From Butyrivibrio proteoclasticus (GTDB lineage: Bacteria; Bacillota; Clostridia; Lachnospirales; Lachnospiraceae): a DNA stretch of 45,776 bases. The notes under the pieces were generated by a model. It was given only the letters and a program-made list of their open reading frames with translations, was not told the origin of the DNA and searched no databases. The translations under genes and the position numbers were made by a program. Below, in pieces: positions 14,677-23,979 of the stretch. The stretch is taken from assembly GCF_900115735.1 (NCBI RefSeq), contig NZ_FOXO01000031.1:1-45776 (forward strand), read 5' to 3'. The stretch's first letter is position 1, and each line of letters opens with the position of its first letter.

Positions 14677-16908
14677 TCAGTTTCCTGATGCTGGAGCCTG
14701 CTCGTTTGTAGTAGTCTGGTCATTTGCAGGTGCCTGGCCACCTGTTGGCATCTGGCCGTCTGTTGGCATTTGGCCCTGCATCATACCACGGCCGCCCATG
14801 CCGCCGTGGCCACCCATTCCCATGCCTCCGGTGCTGTTAGTTGTATTAATGCTGTCTGCTGTAATCTCACCTGACTGGTCACCGGCTGTAAATGTGTAGG
14901 TCTCGCCTGAAACAAGATCTGCTGAAGAATAAGTAACTGCATTTGCGCTCTTAATAAGTGTAAAGCTTGCAACTTCATTTCCTGATGAGTCACTGACTGT
15001 AATAACAGTTCCTTCTTCAAGTTTCTCGCTAAATACATAAGTAATAGTCTGCTGAGTTGATGAAGAGTCTGCATTTTCAAGCATTCCTGATGATCCAACC
15101 GCTGTCACTGTTCCTCCGTTTATAACGAAGATACCCTGATTTTCAGTTCCTATGTCAATTGCGGCATTCATATCATCAGAAGGACCATCAACATATACTG
15201 TTCCGCCATTTATAGTAAGGTTCTTATTTGAATCAAGTCCATCACCGCTGGCATTTACATAAACAACACCGCCATTTATTGTGATATCAGGATCTGTAAG
15301 AGTTGTAGATGCGTTAAATCCATCATCTGAAGATGTTACGCTTACTTCACCATCATTTATAGTAATGACTCCCGCTTCAATTCCTTCATAGCAATCTTCT
15401 ACAGTTACTGTTCCTCCATTTACTGTAAGGTTTGTATCTGAGTGTACTCCATCATCACCTGCTGTAATGGTAAATGTTCCGGAGTTTATAACAACGTCTG
15501 ATGTTCCGTGAATTGCATCATCCACTGTATCCATAGTGAATGTACCACCATCAATTGTCATTACGCCTTCTGCTTTGATACCCTTCTGACTTACACTGTT
15601 TGAATCAGAATCTACGCTGTCTGCAGTATCATCCATCATTCTGCCGCCAAAGCCGCCACCACCCATTTGAGGTGCCTGGCCATCTGGCATCTGTGGTGCT
15701 TCACCTGCTGCCGGTTGTGTCTCTGCGCTATCGGACATCTGTGCTGCTCCGCTGTCTGTAGGCTGCGCTGCTTCGCTATCTGCAGGCTGTGCTGCTTCAC
15801 TGTCTGTAGGCTGCGCTGCTCCGCTTTCAAAGTTCTTTGAAAACATACCTGCGCCGCCTCTTCCACCCATGCCGCCACCGCCTGGCATAGCTTCAGATTT
15901 TTTTTCCGCTGAGGCAGAACCATTTCCTGTAAAGATATCAAAATATCCATCTGAGATATTGAGAGTTCCGTCTGACTGTATTGCATCACCATAAGAATCA
16001 ATATCAAATGTTCCTGATGTTATGTTAAGTTCTGTTCCTGCCTTGATTCCATCATTTGCAGAAACCAGAGTGAGATTAACGTCACTTATTGTCAGTATTT
16101 CTTTTGACTGAATACCATTGTTGATATATCCATTAACAGTAAGTGAACCGCTTCCGCCTACAGTGAGGCTGCACTTTGCCATGATTGTTGCCTTCTGGCT
16201 GTTGCTAAATCCTTCATCCACTGCTTCTGTACTATCTGTACTTTCAGATGCACTTGCAGTATCTGCAGAAGAAGCTTCAGTTGTACTTGTGCTTTCCTCC
16301 GCTGATGCACTGTCATCAGCGCTGCTTACATCATTTGTGCTGCTATTATTTGTTTCTGTTGTACTGGCAGGATCAGTAGTTGCCACACTAGTATCGGTAC
16401 TTGCATTTGCCTCGTCAATAGTAGCCTTAGCCTCTTCATAAGTCGCTTCTGTTCCGCTTGTTAGCGTATTCTCAGTGCCCTCCATTACGTAAATTGTTGC
16501 ACTGTTTGCGTATTCAATATATATTGCATCCTTCTCGCTGTTTGTAATTGTCACTCCGTTTAGAATGATCGTTACATCCTGACCCTCAGCCTCAACTTTG
16601 ATCCTTCCTTCAGTTAAAGTTCCACTGAAGGAATAAGTTCCACCGGATGTGATCACAATGTCATTGTCTTCTACACTTGCTCCGTTACCACTCACAACTG
16701 ATCCATTATCAGAAAGTGTGATCACTGCTGTAACATCGCTTAAATCTATACTTGTATCGGTACTCGCAACAACTGTTGCGCTTTCTGTACCTACTGTAGC
16801 TGTCTCAGTTCCGCCTGTTGTTGTCCCACATCCTGCTACAAGCAAAGCAACTGCAAGCACTGTAGCAAATCCAATTCCCATTTTTGATTTCAAATTTTTA
16901 TTCAACAT
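14677..16908 (-). CDS. Cthe_2159/DUF4353-like beta-helix lipoprotein, possible polysaccharide-binding
   Basis: A 743-aa surface lipoprotein. The N terminus has a Lys-rich stretch, a hydrophobic core and the lipobox LLVAGC (Cys about residue 27). The body is built of right-handed beta-helix-like turns of the type ITINGGTVxVxxxxDGL (INGGVVYVNASGDGLDSN, MTIDGGTFTMDTVDDAIH), the pattern of Cthe_2159, a pectin-binding protein with a DUF4353 domain in Clostridium thermocellum. Two low-complexity inserts interrupt it. One is a Ser/Thr/Ala/Glu-rich run near residues 130-220. The other is a Gln/Pro/Ala run with repeated AAQPTDSE-type units near residues 340-420. The C terminus is a Gly/Met/Gln-rich tail. 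The start is the Met after GGAGAATAAT; eight upstream codons are in frame but less likely. Pectin binding is inferred from the family. Confidence 0.78.
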   Translation of the reverse strand: MLNKNLKSKMGIGFATVLAVALLVAGCGTTTGGTETATVGTESATVVASTDTSIDLSDVTAVITLSDNGSVVSGNGASVEDNDIVITSGGTYSFSGTLTEGRIKVEAEGQDVTIILNGVTITNSEKDAIYIEYANSATIYVMEGTENTLTSGTEATYEEAKATIDEANASTDTSVATTDPASTTETNNSSTNDVSSADDSASAEESTSTTEASSADTASASESTDSTEAVDEGFSNSQKATIMAKCSLTVGGSGSLTVNGYINNGIQSKEILTISDVNLTLVSANDGIKAGTELNITSGTFDIDSYGDAIQSDGTLNISDGYFDIFTGNGSASAEKKSEAMPGGGGMGGRGGAGMFSKNFESGAAQPTDSEAAQPADSEAAQPTDSGAAQMSDSAETQPAAGEAPQMPDGQAPQMGGGGFGGRMMDDTADSVDSDSNSVSQKGIKAEGVMTIDGGTFTMDTVDDAIHGTSDVVINSGTFTITAGDDGVHSDTNLTVNGGTVTVEDCYEGIEAGVITINDGEVSVTSSDDGFNASTTLTDPDITINGGVVYVNASGDGLDSNKNLTINGGTVYVDGPSDDMNAAIDIGTENQGIFVINGGTVTAVGSSGMLENADSSSTQQTITYVFSEKLEEGTVITVSDSSGNEVASFTLIKSANAVTYSSADLVSGETYTFTAGDQSGEITADSINTTNSTGGMGMGGHGGMGGRGMMQGQMPTDGQMPTGGQAPANDQTTTNEQAPASGN

Positions 16909-17069
16909 ATTATTCTCCATTCTACTTTTCACATGCCTTTAGGCTGCTCTTTTAACTCATTCTCTTTGTCTACACTGCCATTCTAAAAAAACAACCTAAA
17001 TCCAGCCTAAAAAAATATTGAGGAAAATATAAATTCAGGGCGCAAAGCAATTTCCAAAAACACAAAAAA

Positions 17070-17097
17070 CTCACACTGATCATTCAACCAGTGTGAG
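17070..17097 (-). terminator. Terminator of the 85-aa protein gene
   Basis: On the minus strand CTCACACTG, a 10-nt loop, CAGTGTGAG, then TTTTTTGTG. The perfect 9-bp stem lies about 80 nt past the stop codon at 17176. Confidence 0.8.
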
Positions 17098-17175
17098 CTT
17101 TAAATATTAACTTTATTAAATTAGTCGCCTATACTGAATATGCGAATCTGTCACGCAGAAAATCCACACATTTAA

Positions 17176-17433
17176 TCATCTGGCCTGAGCCCATGTAACT
17201 CCGTACATCTGCTCCATGAGCTTTCTGAGTTCATCCTTCATGGAATTGCAGGCAGATGCTTCATCTACAAAGTTCATAACTCCGATGCGTTCTTTTTTAT
17301 CCTGGAAAAAGACAGCCCAACCATTCTCAGTTTTATCAAGGCAAATTCTATTCTTATGATGTCCACCAATTTTGTAGAGTTTTGATGGTACTAAGTGTTC
17401 TTTGAAATATTTCTGAAGTTCTTTTGCGTTCAT
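17176..17433 (-). CDS. Small conserved hypothetical protein (85 aa)
   Basis: I do not recognise this protein. It is a soluble 85-aa protein with a Lys-rich first helix (NAKELQKYFKEHLVPSKLY), a central strand region containing KIGGHHKNRICLDKTENGW and a C-terminal helix with two Cys and several Met. There is no signal peptide or membrane segment. The start was chosen at the Met after GGGAGGCAACT, a strong ribosome binding site; a longer reading frame of 97 codons exists without one. It has its own terminator downstream and stands alone between the beta-helix lipoprotein and the CLC gene, so context gives no clue to its role. Confidence 0.65.
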   Translation of the reverse strand: MNAKELQKYFKEHLVPSKLYKIGGHHKNRICLDKTENGWAVFFQDKKERIGVMNFVDEASACNSMKDELRKLMEQMYGVTWAQAR

Positions 17434-17619
17434 AGTTGCCTCCCAATTGAAGTCTCTATTTGTCATCATGAGAAAAGTGGTTTTTCAAATGATTGCATGT
17501 AGTTTTGATTACTACATATAATATATCACATAACTACTTAAGTGGCAACACACTTTATGCGTAAAAATAATCATGTTACTGTTCACTCGCATACAGCTCG
17601 CTCCAGTAACCACTGTGGA

Positions 17620-18912
17620 TCAGTTCGTATCCCTGTTCACATACTTATTGTGGAACTTGGAATAAACAATCTTCTGACTGCTGTAAAGGCTTGAGTATCC
17701 GGAGAAGGTATAGCTAAGTGCAACAGCCAAAAGGTAATATGGCATGCCTTTGAATCCGAATAGTTCAAAACATATAAATAGTGATGAAATAGGGCAGTTA
17801 GTTACCCCGCAGAACAGTGCCCCCATTCCGATAGCAGCACAAAGAGCCGGATCAAATCCTAAAAGCTGTGAATAAAGGCAGCCGAACGTTGCGCCTATAT
17901 AAAGAGCCGGTACAATCTCACCACCCTTATAGCCGGCGCCGAGAGTCAGCGCTGTAAAGATTATCTTCAAAAGAAATGCAAAGTAAGGAGCATCACCATT
18001 TAAAGCCATTTCAATCACATTCATTCCAGCTCCGTTGTAGTACCTTGTTCCGGAAATAAATGTAAGAGCCGCAACGATACATCCGCCAACAAACACTCTC
18101 AAATACGGATTGGCAAAAAACTTCTTATAAAGTCGTCCTGATGTTTTCAAAACGTCGCAAAAGATCACGCTGACTACTGCACATAAAATTGCAAGAATTG
18201 CAGTAAATATCGCATTGTAAATTGTAAACTCCGGAACTATGTTTACAGCAAAGATTTCTCCCTGCGCTCCCAAAAACTCCGCTACTCCCGAAGCTACAAG
18301 AGCCGATACAACGCAGGGAACAAGAGCTGAATAGTACATGATACCTACATTTTCAATCTCCATCGCCATAAACGCGGCAGTCATTGGCGTTCCGAAAAGT
18401 GCTGAGAAAGCAGCACTCATACCGCACATAGTGATGATCTTTATATTTCCATCTTTGAGCCTGAACAGCTTGCCGAGATTGTAGCCGATACTTCCGCCCA
18501 TCTGAAGTGCCGCACTCTCACGACCTGTTGAACCACCGAATAAATGGGTCAAAGTCGTAGAAATGAAAATAAGCGGAGCCTTTGTAATAGGTAGGTTCTC
18601 CCCCGCCTGGATCGACTTGATCACAAGATTTGTTCCCTTATCCTCGTAATCCTTGCAGAGCCTGTACAGGAACACTATCAAAAGACCTGCAAAAGGGAGC
18701 CCTAAAATAATAAAGTCATGCTCATTTCTAAAACCTGTAGCCCAAACTATTGCGCGGCCAAAGGCTGCACCAATAGCTCCAACCACAATTCCCGTGATAC
18801 TTCCCAGAATTATCCACCTGAAAAAGACTCTTATCCTCCCAATCAGATCCATCTCCGGCATATGATCAATGATGTACTCGATAGGATTGCTGTTCTTTTC
18901 TTTATTTTCCAT
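17620..18912 (-). CDS. CLC-family anion transporter, probably a CLC-F-type fluoride/proton antiporter
   Basis: A membrane protein of 430 aa with the CLC fold (about 16 hydrophobic segments, many re-entrant). Instead of the chloride-binding GSGIP motif it has GTNLVI at residues 93-98. This resembles the GNNLI-type motif described for fluoride-selective CLC-F antiporters. The gating Glu is kept (Glu132) but in an unusual GRESAALQ context in place of GREGP. The internal duplicate filter region near residue 340 reads GAGYKGGEIVPALYIGATFG. The start is the Met after GAGGTTAAGTGT; 42 codons upstream are open but look non-coding. I saw no fluoride riboswitch upstream. It is annotated as a voltage-gated chloride channel in most genomes; fluoride export is inferred from the motif. 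Confidence 0.8.
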   Translation of the reverse strand: MENKEKNSNPIEYIIDHMPEMDLIGRIRVFFRWIILGSITGIVVGAIGAAFGRAIVWATGFRNEHDFIILGLPFAGLLIVFLYRLCKDYEDKGTNLVIKSIQAGENLPITKAPLIFISTTLTHLFGGSTGRESAALQMGGSIGYNLGKLFRLKDGNIKIITMCGMSAAFSALFGTPMTAAFMAMEIENVGIMYYSALVPCVVSALVASGVAEFLGAQGEIFAVNIVPEFTIYNAIFTAILAILCAVVSVIFCDVLKTSGRLYKKFFANPYLRVFVGGCIVAALTFISGTRYYNGAGMNVIEMALNGDAPYFAFLLKIIFTALTLGAGYKGGEIVPALYIGATFGCLYSQLLGFDPALCAAIGMGALFCGVTNCPISSLFICFELFGFKGMPYYLLAVALSYTFSGYSSLYSSQKIVYSKFHNKYVNRDTN

Positions 18913-19072
18913 ACACTTAACCTCAAACTTCTGTAAAAAATAATACTTATAGCACGGCAATACCGCGATATTTTTAGGATTATGACATATTTGCCCCGGT
19001 TTCGTAATACTTTTTTGGAATAACCATAAAACTTTCAAAATTTAAAATCTGAGTTTTCATAATGTGCAAAAC

Positions 19073-19109
19073 AGGGCAATGAAATGCTTTTTTTGCACTG
19101 CACTGCCCT
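19073..19109 (-). terminator. Terminator after the sugar-binding lipoprotein gene
   Basis: AGGGCAATG at 19073-19081 and CACTGCCCT at 19101-19109 form a 9-bp stem with one mismatch. On the minus strand it is followed by GTTTTG. It lies 20 nt past the stop codon at 19129. Confidence 0.65.
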
Positions 19110-19128
19110 TTATTTATCATATTACTTT

Positions 19129-20118
19129 TTACTTGTACTGGCTTACATTGGACGCATCTACAGATTCAAATGGAACATAGATACATTTGTGATCCTCTGT
19201 AGCATAATCGATTCCCTCGATTGTGCCGCCGCTTCCAAGTGCTATCGCTGCCTTTACAGCCGAAGCTCCCTGGCCTGCTGCGCTCTGAAGAACCGTAAAT
19301 GCCATCTCACCAGAAGAGATTGACTCGCAGCCATCTGCTGTTGCATCGACGCCGCACACAGGAATCTTGGTATAATCCAGACCATATTTTTTCATTCCAC
19401 TGATAACACCAAGAGCCATCGTGTCATTATTACAAAAAACAGCATCAACGCTCTGCCCTGTCTTCATAAAGATTCCGAGCTTATATTCAGCTTCAGCGTC
19501 AGACCAGTTTGCATAATCCTTAAATACATAAGTTGCGTTGCAGCCATTTTCTTTAAGAGTCTTGATAACTGCATTAGTTCTTCCGATTGTAGCTGAATGT
19601 CCCTGCTCTCCCTCAAAAATAATTACATTGAGACTTGAAGGATTGCCAAGTTTTTTTAGGACATATTCAGCCTGAAGCTGTCCGGCCTGCTCCTCACTTG
19701 AACCTGAGTAAATATATTTATCGGCAGTAAGATGTTCATCCGAAGGCTGGTTATTGATATAGATGATTGGAAGATTTCCTGCTGCCACATTCATCTGAAG
19801 AGCTGTGCTGGCATCAGATGGTCTCATAATTATTGCTGTATATCCCTTTGATGCTGCACTTGCAACAAGTTCTGCTTCCATCTCGACACTTCCGCCTGTC
19901 TCAACAAGATCAACAGTCGCTCCGCTGCTGGTTGCAGCCGATGTAACCGCATCAGCAAGCTGGCCTCTGAATGTATCAGTAACATCATTCATTATCAAAA
20001 GAATTTTTGCTTTTCCGCCACCGCCTGTGCCAGCTGATCCTCCTGAAGCAGCCCCGCAGCCTGCAATGACCGTAACCAGCAATAATCCTGTTAAAAGAAC
20101 TGTAATAATCTTTTTCAT
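19129..20118 (-). CDS. Sugar-binding lipoprotein, periplasmic binding protein 4 family
   Basis: An extracellular, membrane-anchored ligand-binding protein of the ribose/galactose type (329 aa). The lipobox is LLVTVIAGC at residues 13-21, followed by a Ser/Gly-rich linker. The mature part starts AKILLIMNDVTDTFRGQL, with two Rossmann-like lobes typical of Peripla_BP_4 (IIMRPSDASTA, then FCNNDTMALGVISGMKKYGL and VCGVDATADGCESI). The ligand is probably a monosaccharide or a similar small molecule. The start follows GAGGAGG by 8 nt; the upstream open frame overlaps the chemoreceptor gene and is rejected. The gene lies 13 nt behind the chemoreceptor, and no permease or ATPase adjoins it, so it may present ligands to the receptor and not to a transporter. 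Confidence 0.9.
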   Translation of the reverse strand: MKKIITVLLTGLLLVTVIAGCGAASGGSAGTGGGGKAKILLIMNDVTDTFRGQLADAVTSAATSSGATVDLVETGGSVEMEAELVASAASKGYTAIIMRPSDASTALQMNVAAGNLPIIYINNQPSDEHLTADKYIYSGSSEEQAGQLQAEYVLKKLGNPSSLNVIIFEGEQGHSATIGRTNAVIKTLKENGCNATYVFKDYANWSDAEAEYKLGIFMKTGQSVDAVFCNNDTMALGVISGMKKYGLDYTKIPVCGVDATADGCESISSGEMAFTVLQSAAGQGASAVKAAIALGSGGTIEGIDYATEDHKCIYVPFESVDASNVSQYK

Positions 20119-20131
20119 CTTACAAGCCTCC

Positions 20132-22129
20132 TCAAATCTTGAACTTCTGAACATAAGAAGTGAGCGTGTGGCTGGTTCCTGCAAGTTCTTCAGAATTATC
20201 TGCCACATCCTGACTACTTCTGGTGATATTCTCAGCCATCTCAACCATATTCTCTGATGTAGCAAGGATCTCATCTGCACTGGCCGCCTGCTCCTCAGAG
20301 ATAGCTGCTACATTGGTTGCAACATCATCAACCTTCTGCACATCTTCTATCATGTTCTCAATAAGCTTGTTGGATTCCTGAATATTGTTATAAATCTGGT
20401 CAAAAGTACCAACGGCAACACCGATAAGTTCACTGTTTTCCTGGATGCTTGTAGCACTGGCATGTGCCTGTCCTACCGCATTCTCAATAAGTTTGTGCAC
20501 CTCTTCAATGAGGTTTGCTATATTCTGAGCACTTTCTGCTGATGTCTGCGCAAGTTTACCGATCTGAGTAGCAACTACAGCGAAGCCTTTTCCTGCTTCA
20601 CCTGCTCTGGCTGCTTCTATGCTGGCATTAAGAGAAAGAAGATTTGTTTCCTCAGCGATCTCACCAATCATTCCAACAATATTTGTGATCTCTTCAGAAG
20701 CTGTTCCGACCTTGTTGATAGAATTAACAAGCTCGTTGTTTGCAGCTTCGATATCCTGCATGGCTGTACTGAGTTTCTCCATATCCTGACGGCCTTTTTT
20801 AGATATCTCAACAGTTTCCTTCATGCTCTCATTGGCCTTGTCACTATTATCTCTTGTGTCAGAAACAATAGTTGCAAGAGTTGTTGCATTCTGCGCAATA
20901 TCATTAACCGCTGTTGCAAGCTGATCAACTGTTTCATTTAGCTGCTTCATAGCCTCTGATTGAGCCTGAGAAGCATCATACATTGTTCGCGAAACCTGAT
21001 CACTGCTGTCAGACTCCTGTCTGAGTTTCTCTGATTCCTCGCTGATACTTCTAAGCATTTTTCTCATGGAAGCGACAAAATCTGTAACCTTTCCTCCCAT
21101 GATTCCAATCTCATCATTGCTCTCAGAATTAACTTCGATTGTAAAATCTCCCTCTGACATAGCTGTAATATTCTCGGTAATGTGTCCAAGAGGAGCAATA
21201 ACTCTTCTAACTACATAGAGAATTGAAACAACTATAAGAACAACTGCGATAATACCGATAATGATAAGAAGATTACTCATCTGTGTTATTGCTCTTAGGA
21301 TAATACTTGTAGGAATATATGATACAAGCACCCAGTCAGTTCCTTCAATTTCCTTAAAAGCTGTCATGTAAGTTGCAATTTCTTCCGTTGTATAATCGCC
21401 TACTGAAAGTTTTCTGTAGGCCCCATCAAGAAAAGCATCTGATGATGAACCGGTCAGCTTTGTTGATACAAGGCTTGAATTTCTATGTGCAAGAATTGTG
21501 TAATCAGACTTATCCACAAGGAAAGAGCTTGCATTTGTCATTTTTACACCGGAATTAACGATGATACTGATGGCGTCAAGTGGCACGTCAGCTGCAAGGA
21601 CCTTCAGCTCATCTCCTTCCATATCTAAAATACCTGTAGCACTGATAACTGTTGTACCGTTTGCATCAGAATGTGCTCCGCCATAGGCCATGTCCACTCT
21701 TGTGATACCCTGCTTATACCATGCACTTCCAAGAACATCCGACTCAGTAGTTTCAGATTTAGACGCTTTTATAAGCTTTCCATTTGACGTTCCAACATAC
21801 AAACCGTTTGGACAGCTGGAGTTGTAACCATAAAACATATCCAGCATTCCTGAAAGTTCTTCGTCTGCAGGATTTTCTTTCTCAATAAAATACTTAACTG
21901 TGCTAAAAAACTGCAGATTCTCACTAAGCCATGCCTCAATATTGTCAGCCTGATTCGAAATAGACGACTCAAGAGTTTCATTCGCCATCTCAGTCATCCT
22001 GCTCTTTGAAAGCAGCGACGCCACAAGGACAAGCGCTATAACCATCGCCGATACAAGCGGAACGATGTAGCAAATAAGCTTAGTACTTATCTTTTTTGTT
22101 TTTTTCTTCTTTTCAGTTTTTTCACCCAT
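20132..22129 (-). CDS. Methyl-accepting chemotaxis protein (transmembrane chemoreceptor)
   Basis: A 665-aa receptor that controls CheA kinase activity in response to an external ligand. Residues 1-15 are a Lys-rich cytoplasmic start, residues 17-42 are TM1, and about 43-285 form an extracellular sensor of dCache type ([22 protein letters not shown], then [17 protein letters not shown]). TM2 follows ([22 protein letters not shown]), then a HAMP domain. A long coiled-coil signalling domain comes last, with the highly conserved hairpin tip around [19 protein letters not shown] and [15 protein letters not shown]. The start is the internal Met (MGEKTEKK) with a weak AGAGAG site; the upstream ATG at 22171 is less likely. 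No pentapeptide tether for CheR is present at the C terminus (ends YVQKFKI). It is cotranscribed with the binding protein downstream. Confidence 0.94.
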   Translation of the reverse strand: MGEKTEKKKKTKKISTKLICYIVPLVSAMVIALVLVASLLSKSRMTEMANETLESSISNQADNIEAWLSENLQFFSTVKYFIEKENPADEELSGMLDMFYGYNSSCPNGLYVGTSNGKLIKASKSETTESDVLGSAWYKQGITRVDMAYGGAHSDANGTTVISATGILDMEGDELKVLAADVPLDAISIIVNSGVKMTNASSFLVDKSDYTILAHRNSSLVSTKLTGSSSDAFLDGAYRKLSVGDYTTEEIATYMTAFKEIEGTDWVLVSYIPTSIILRAITQMSNLLIIIGIIAVVLIVVSILYVVRRVIAPLGHITENITAMSEGDFTIEVNSESNDEIGIMGGKVTDFVASMRKMLRSISEESEKLRQESDSSDQVSRTMYDASQAQSEAMKQLNETVDQLATAVNDIAQNATTLATIVSDTRDNSDKANESMKETVEISKKGRQDMEKLSTAMQDIEAANNELVNSINKVGTASEEITNIVGMIGEIAEETNLLSLNASIEAARAGEAGKGFAVVATQIGKLAQTSAESAQNIANLIEEVHKLIENAVGQAHASATSIQENSELIGVAVGTFDQIYNNIQESNKLIENMIEDVQKVDDVATNVAAISEEQAASADEILATSENMVEMAENITRSSQDVADNSEELAGTSHTLTSYVQKFKI

Positions 22130-22259
22130 TTTTCTCTCTTTCTCGCTTTCGCGGACACAAAAATAGCACATTACTAAACTTGTAATGCATGTTCATTATA
22201 GCATCAACAATTTAGGAATGTGCTTGATTCCGCACTAATTTATACATTTTTCAGACAAT

Positions 22260-23942
22260 TTACAGACTATTAATTAGCCCTTCAATTCCATTTGCTTTGT
22301 AAATTTCTTTGTAATACTGTACTTCATCCTTTATTATTGAGTCAATCTGTCTCATACCAAGTAGTTCAACAGGCGCCTTGTCATCAGTCATGATATTCTT
22401 ACCTGCTTCATACTCTGTTACAGTCAAAAGAGCTCTCTCCATCATTGCCGCCAGTTTTTCATTTTGCTCTTTTGCCGCATTGCTCTTCAGTTTAGTAAGG
22501 AACTCATCTGACTCAGTAGCAAACAGCTCTTTATTAGTTGCACCTGGTACATCAACTACTACAACGTTCTCAAACACCGATGAAATGGTGTCTGCCAGAT
22601 ACGTGTTGATCGTGGCTTCCTGGCTTCCACTTTGGGACTCTTCACTGTACATATTCATGTTAACCACCATAACTCCGCCGGGTGCCAAATGTTCTTTTAC
22701 CAGTGAAAAGAACTCCACAGATGACATCTGAAATGGAATAGTTATGTCCTGATATGCATCAACCATTATGACATCATATTGATCACTGACTGCTGCCAGA
22801 TAGGCCCTACCATCGTACGTGGTAACTGAAGTAGTGTCCGGCAGTTCAAAATACTTATGTGCAAGATCTGTGATCTTATCATCAATCTCAACACCTGTGA
22901 TATTTACATTATCAAAATATCTGCTAAGCTGTGTCGCATATGTGCCTGATCCCATTCCAAGGATAAGTACATCCAAATCCTCACCATTTTCTGCCTTGTC
23001 TTTTACTCCGCACATGTAAGGAGCTGCCATGGCATAGTCATAATACATGCCGGTCAGCGCGCCATCTTTTACCAGAACCGACTGAACTCCAAAGAGAACG
23101 TTTGTTGAAAGAATTACGGAATTTGGTGTTTCTTTTACCTGAAGATAGTTGTATACAGACTCGCCTTCATAGGTAAGACCACTTTCCCAAAAAGCAAAGC
23201 TGGTGCTATGTCCAAAAATGCAGCATATTGTAAATATCAGCATTCCTGCTATTACTCTACTTAGATTTTTTTTTTGAGATTTTTCTTTTTCCAAATTCTC
23301 ATTAGAAGCAGCGTCAGCTTCATCAGGACTTAGAAAATAACAAACGCAAAGTGCTACCAAAACACCTGCGAAAATAAGGAATGTAACTGAAGTTCCAACT
23401 GCAGGGATGGTTATAAATGTAGGAGCAAAAGTACCGATGATGCTTCCTACCGTATTGAAAGCCCCAAGAGTTCCGATGATTCTTCCGTTATCTTCAAGGG
23501 AATCCGTTGTATATTTTGCAAGGCTCGGTGTAACAGTTCCAAGCAAAAACAATGGATAAACAAACACGATCATACATGCCGCAAAAGCTGCGATCACGAG
23601 AAAATTCGAATTAACAGTAAATACCAGAATTGCTGAAATTCCAAGTATTATGTACTTTCCAACAACAGGAATCAGTGCAATCCAAAGGGCTGCAATCAGA
23701 ACCCTTCCGTAGAGCTTTCCGGGATCCTTGTCCTTATCGGCTTTTCGACCGCCGTAGATATTGCCAAGCGCCATGGCTATCATAATCGTTCCGATTATTA
23801 TAGTCCAGACAATCTGCGATGAACTAAAATACGGCGCCAGTAGCCTGCTTGCTCCAAGTTCTACCGCCATGACAGACATTCCTGAAAAGAACTCTGTCAA
23901 ATAAAGAAATAACTTGTTTTTCAATATTTTCTTATGTTTCAT
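22260..23942 (-). CDS. Membrane-bound spermidine synthase-like protein (transporter-like plus methyltransferase-fold domain)
   Basis: A 560-aa two-part protein. The N-terminal 225 residues hold about seven transmembrane helices beginning LTEFFSGMSVMAVELGASRL, a pattern shared by the membrane-fused spermidine synthase family. The C-terminal 300 residues carry a Rossmann fold of the aminopropyltransferase type: LDVLILGMGSGTYATQLSRY (nucleotide-binding glycine loop), ITGVEIDDKITDLAHKYF, TYDGRAYLAAVSDQYDVIMVDAY. The Asp in VDAY is where true spermidine synthases have their catalytic Asp, so polyamine synthesis is possible, but many fused members remain untested. There is a 37-nt gap to the MATE gene upstream. 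Substrate and product are uncertain. Confidence 0.83.
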   Translation of the reverse strand: MKHKKILKNKLFLYLTEFFSGMSVMAVELGASRLLAPYFSSSQIVWTIIIGTIMIAMALGNIYGGRKADKDKDPGKLYGRVLIAALWIALIPVVGKYIILGISAILVFTVNSNFLVIAAFAACMIVFVYPLFLLGTVTPSLAKYTTDSLEDNGRIIGTLGAFNTVGSIIGTFAPTFITIPAVGTSVTFLIFAGVLVALCVCYFLSPDEADAASNENLEKEKSQKKNLSRVIAGMLIFTICCIFGHSTSFAFWESGLTYEGESVYNYLQVKETPNSVILSTNVLFGVQSVLVKDGALTGMYYDYAMAAPYMCGVKDKAENGEDLDVLILGMGSGTYATQLSRYFDNVNITGVEIDDKITDLAHKYFELPDTTSVTTYDGRAYLAAVSDQYDVIMVDAYQDITIPFQMSSVEFFSLVKEHLAPGGVMVVNMNMYSEESQSGSQEATINTYLADTISSVFENVVVVDVPGATNKELFATESDEFLTKLKSNAAKEQNEKLAAMMERALLTVTEYEAGKNIMTDDKAPVELLGMRQIDSIIKDEVQYYKEIYKANGIEGLINSL

Positions 23943-23979
23943 TTACTCACCCAACACTTCTCATTTTTTATTGCCTGTA

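Noticed and set aside
16118..16441. Plus-strand frames inside the beta-helix lipoprotein gene
   Set aside because: They arise from the repetitive Ser/Thr/Ala codons of the real gene on the other strand.
18913..19038. N-terminal extension of the CLC protein, and a fluoride riboswitch upstream of it
   Set aside because: The extra 42 residues lack a ribosome binding site, and I could not find the conserved fluoride riboswitch core in this stretch.
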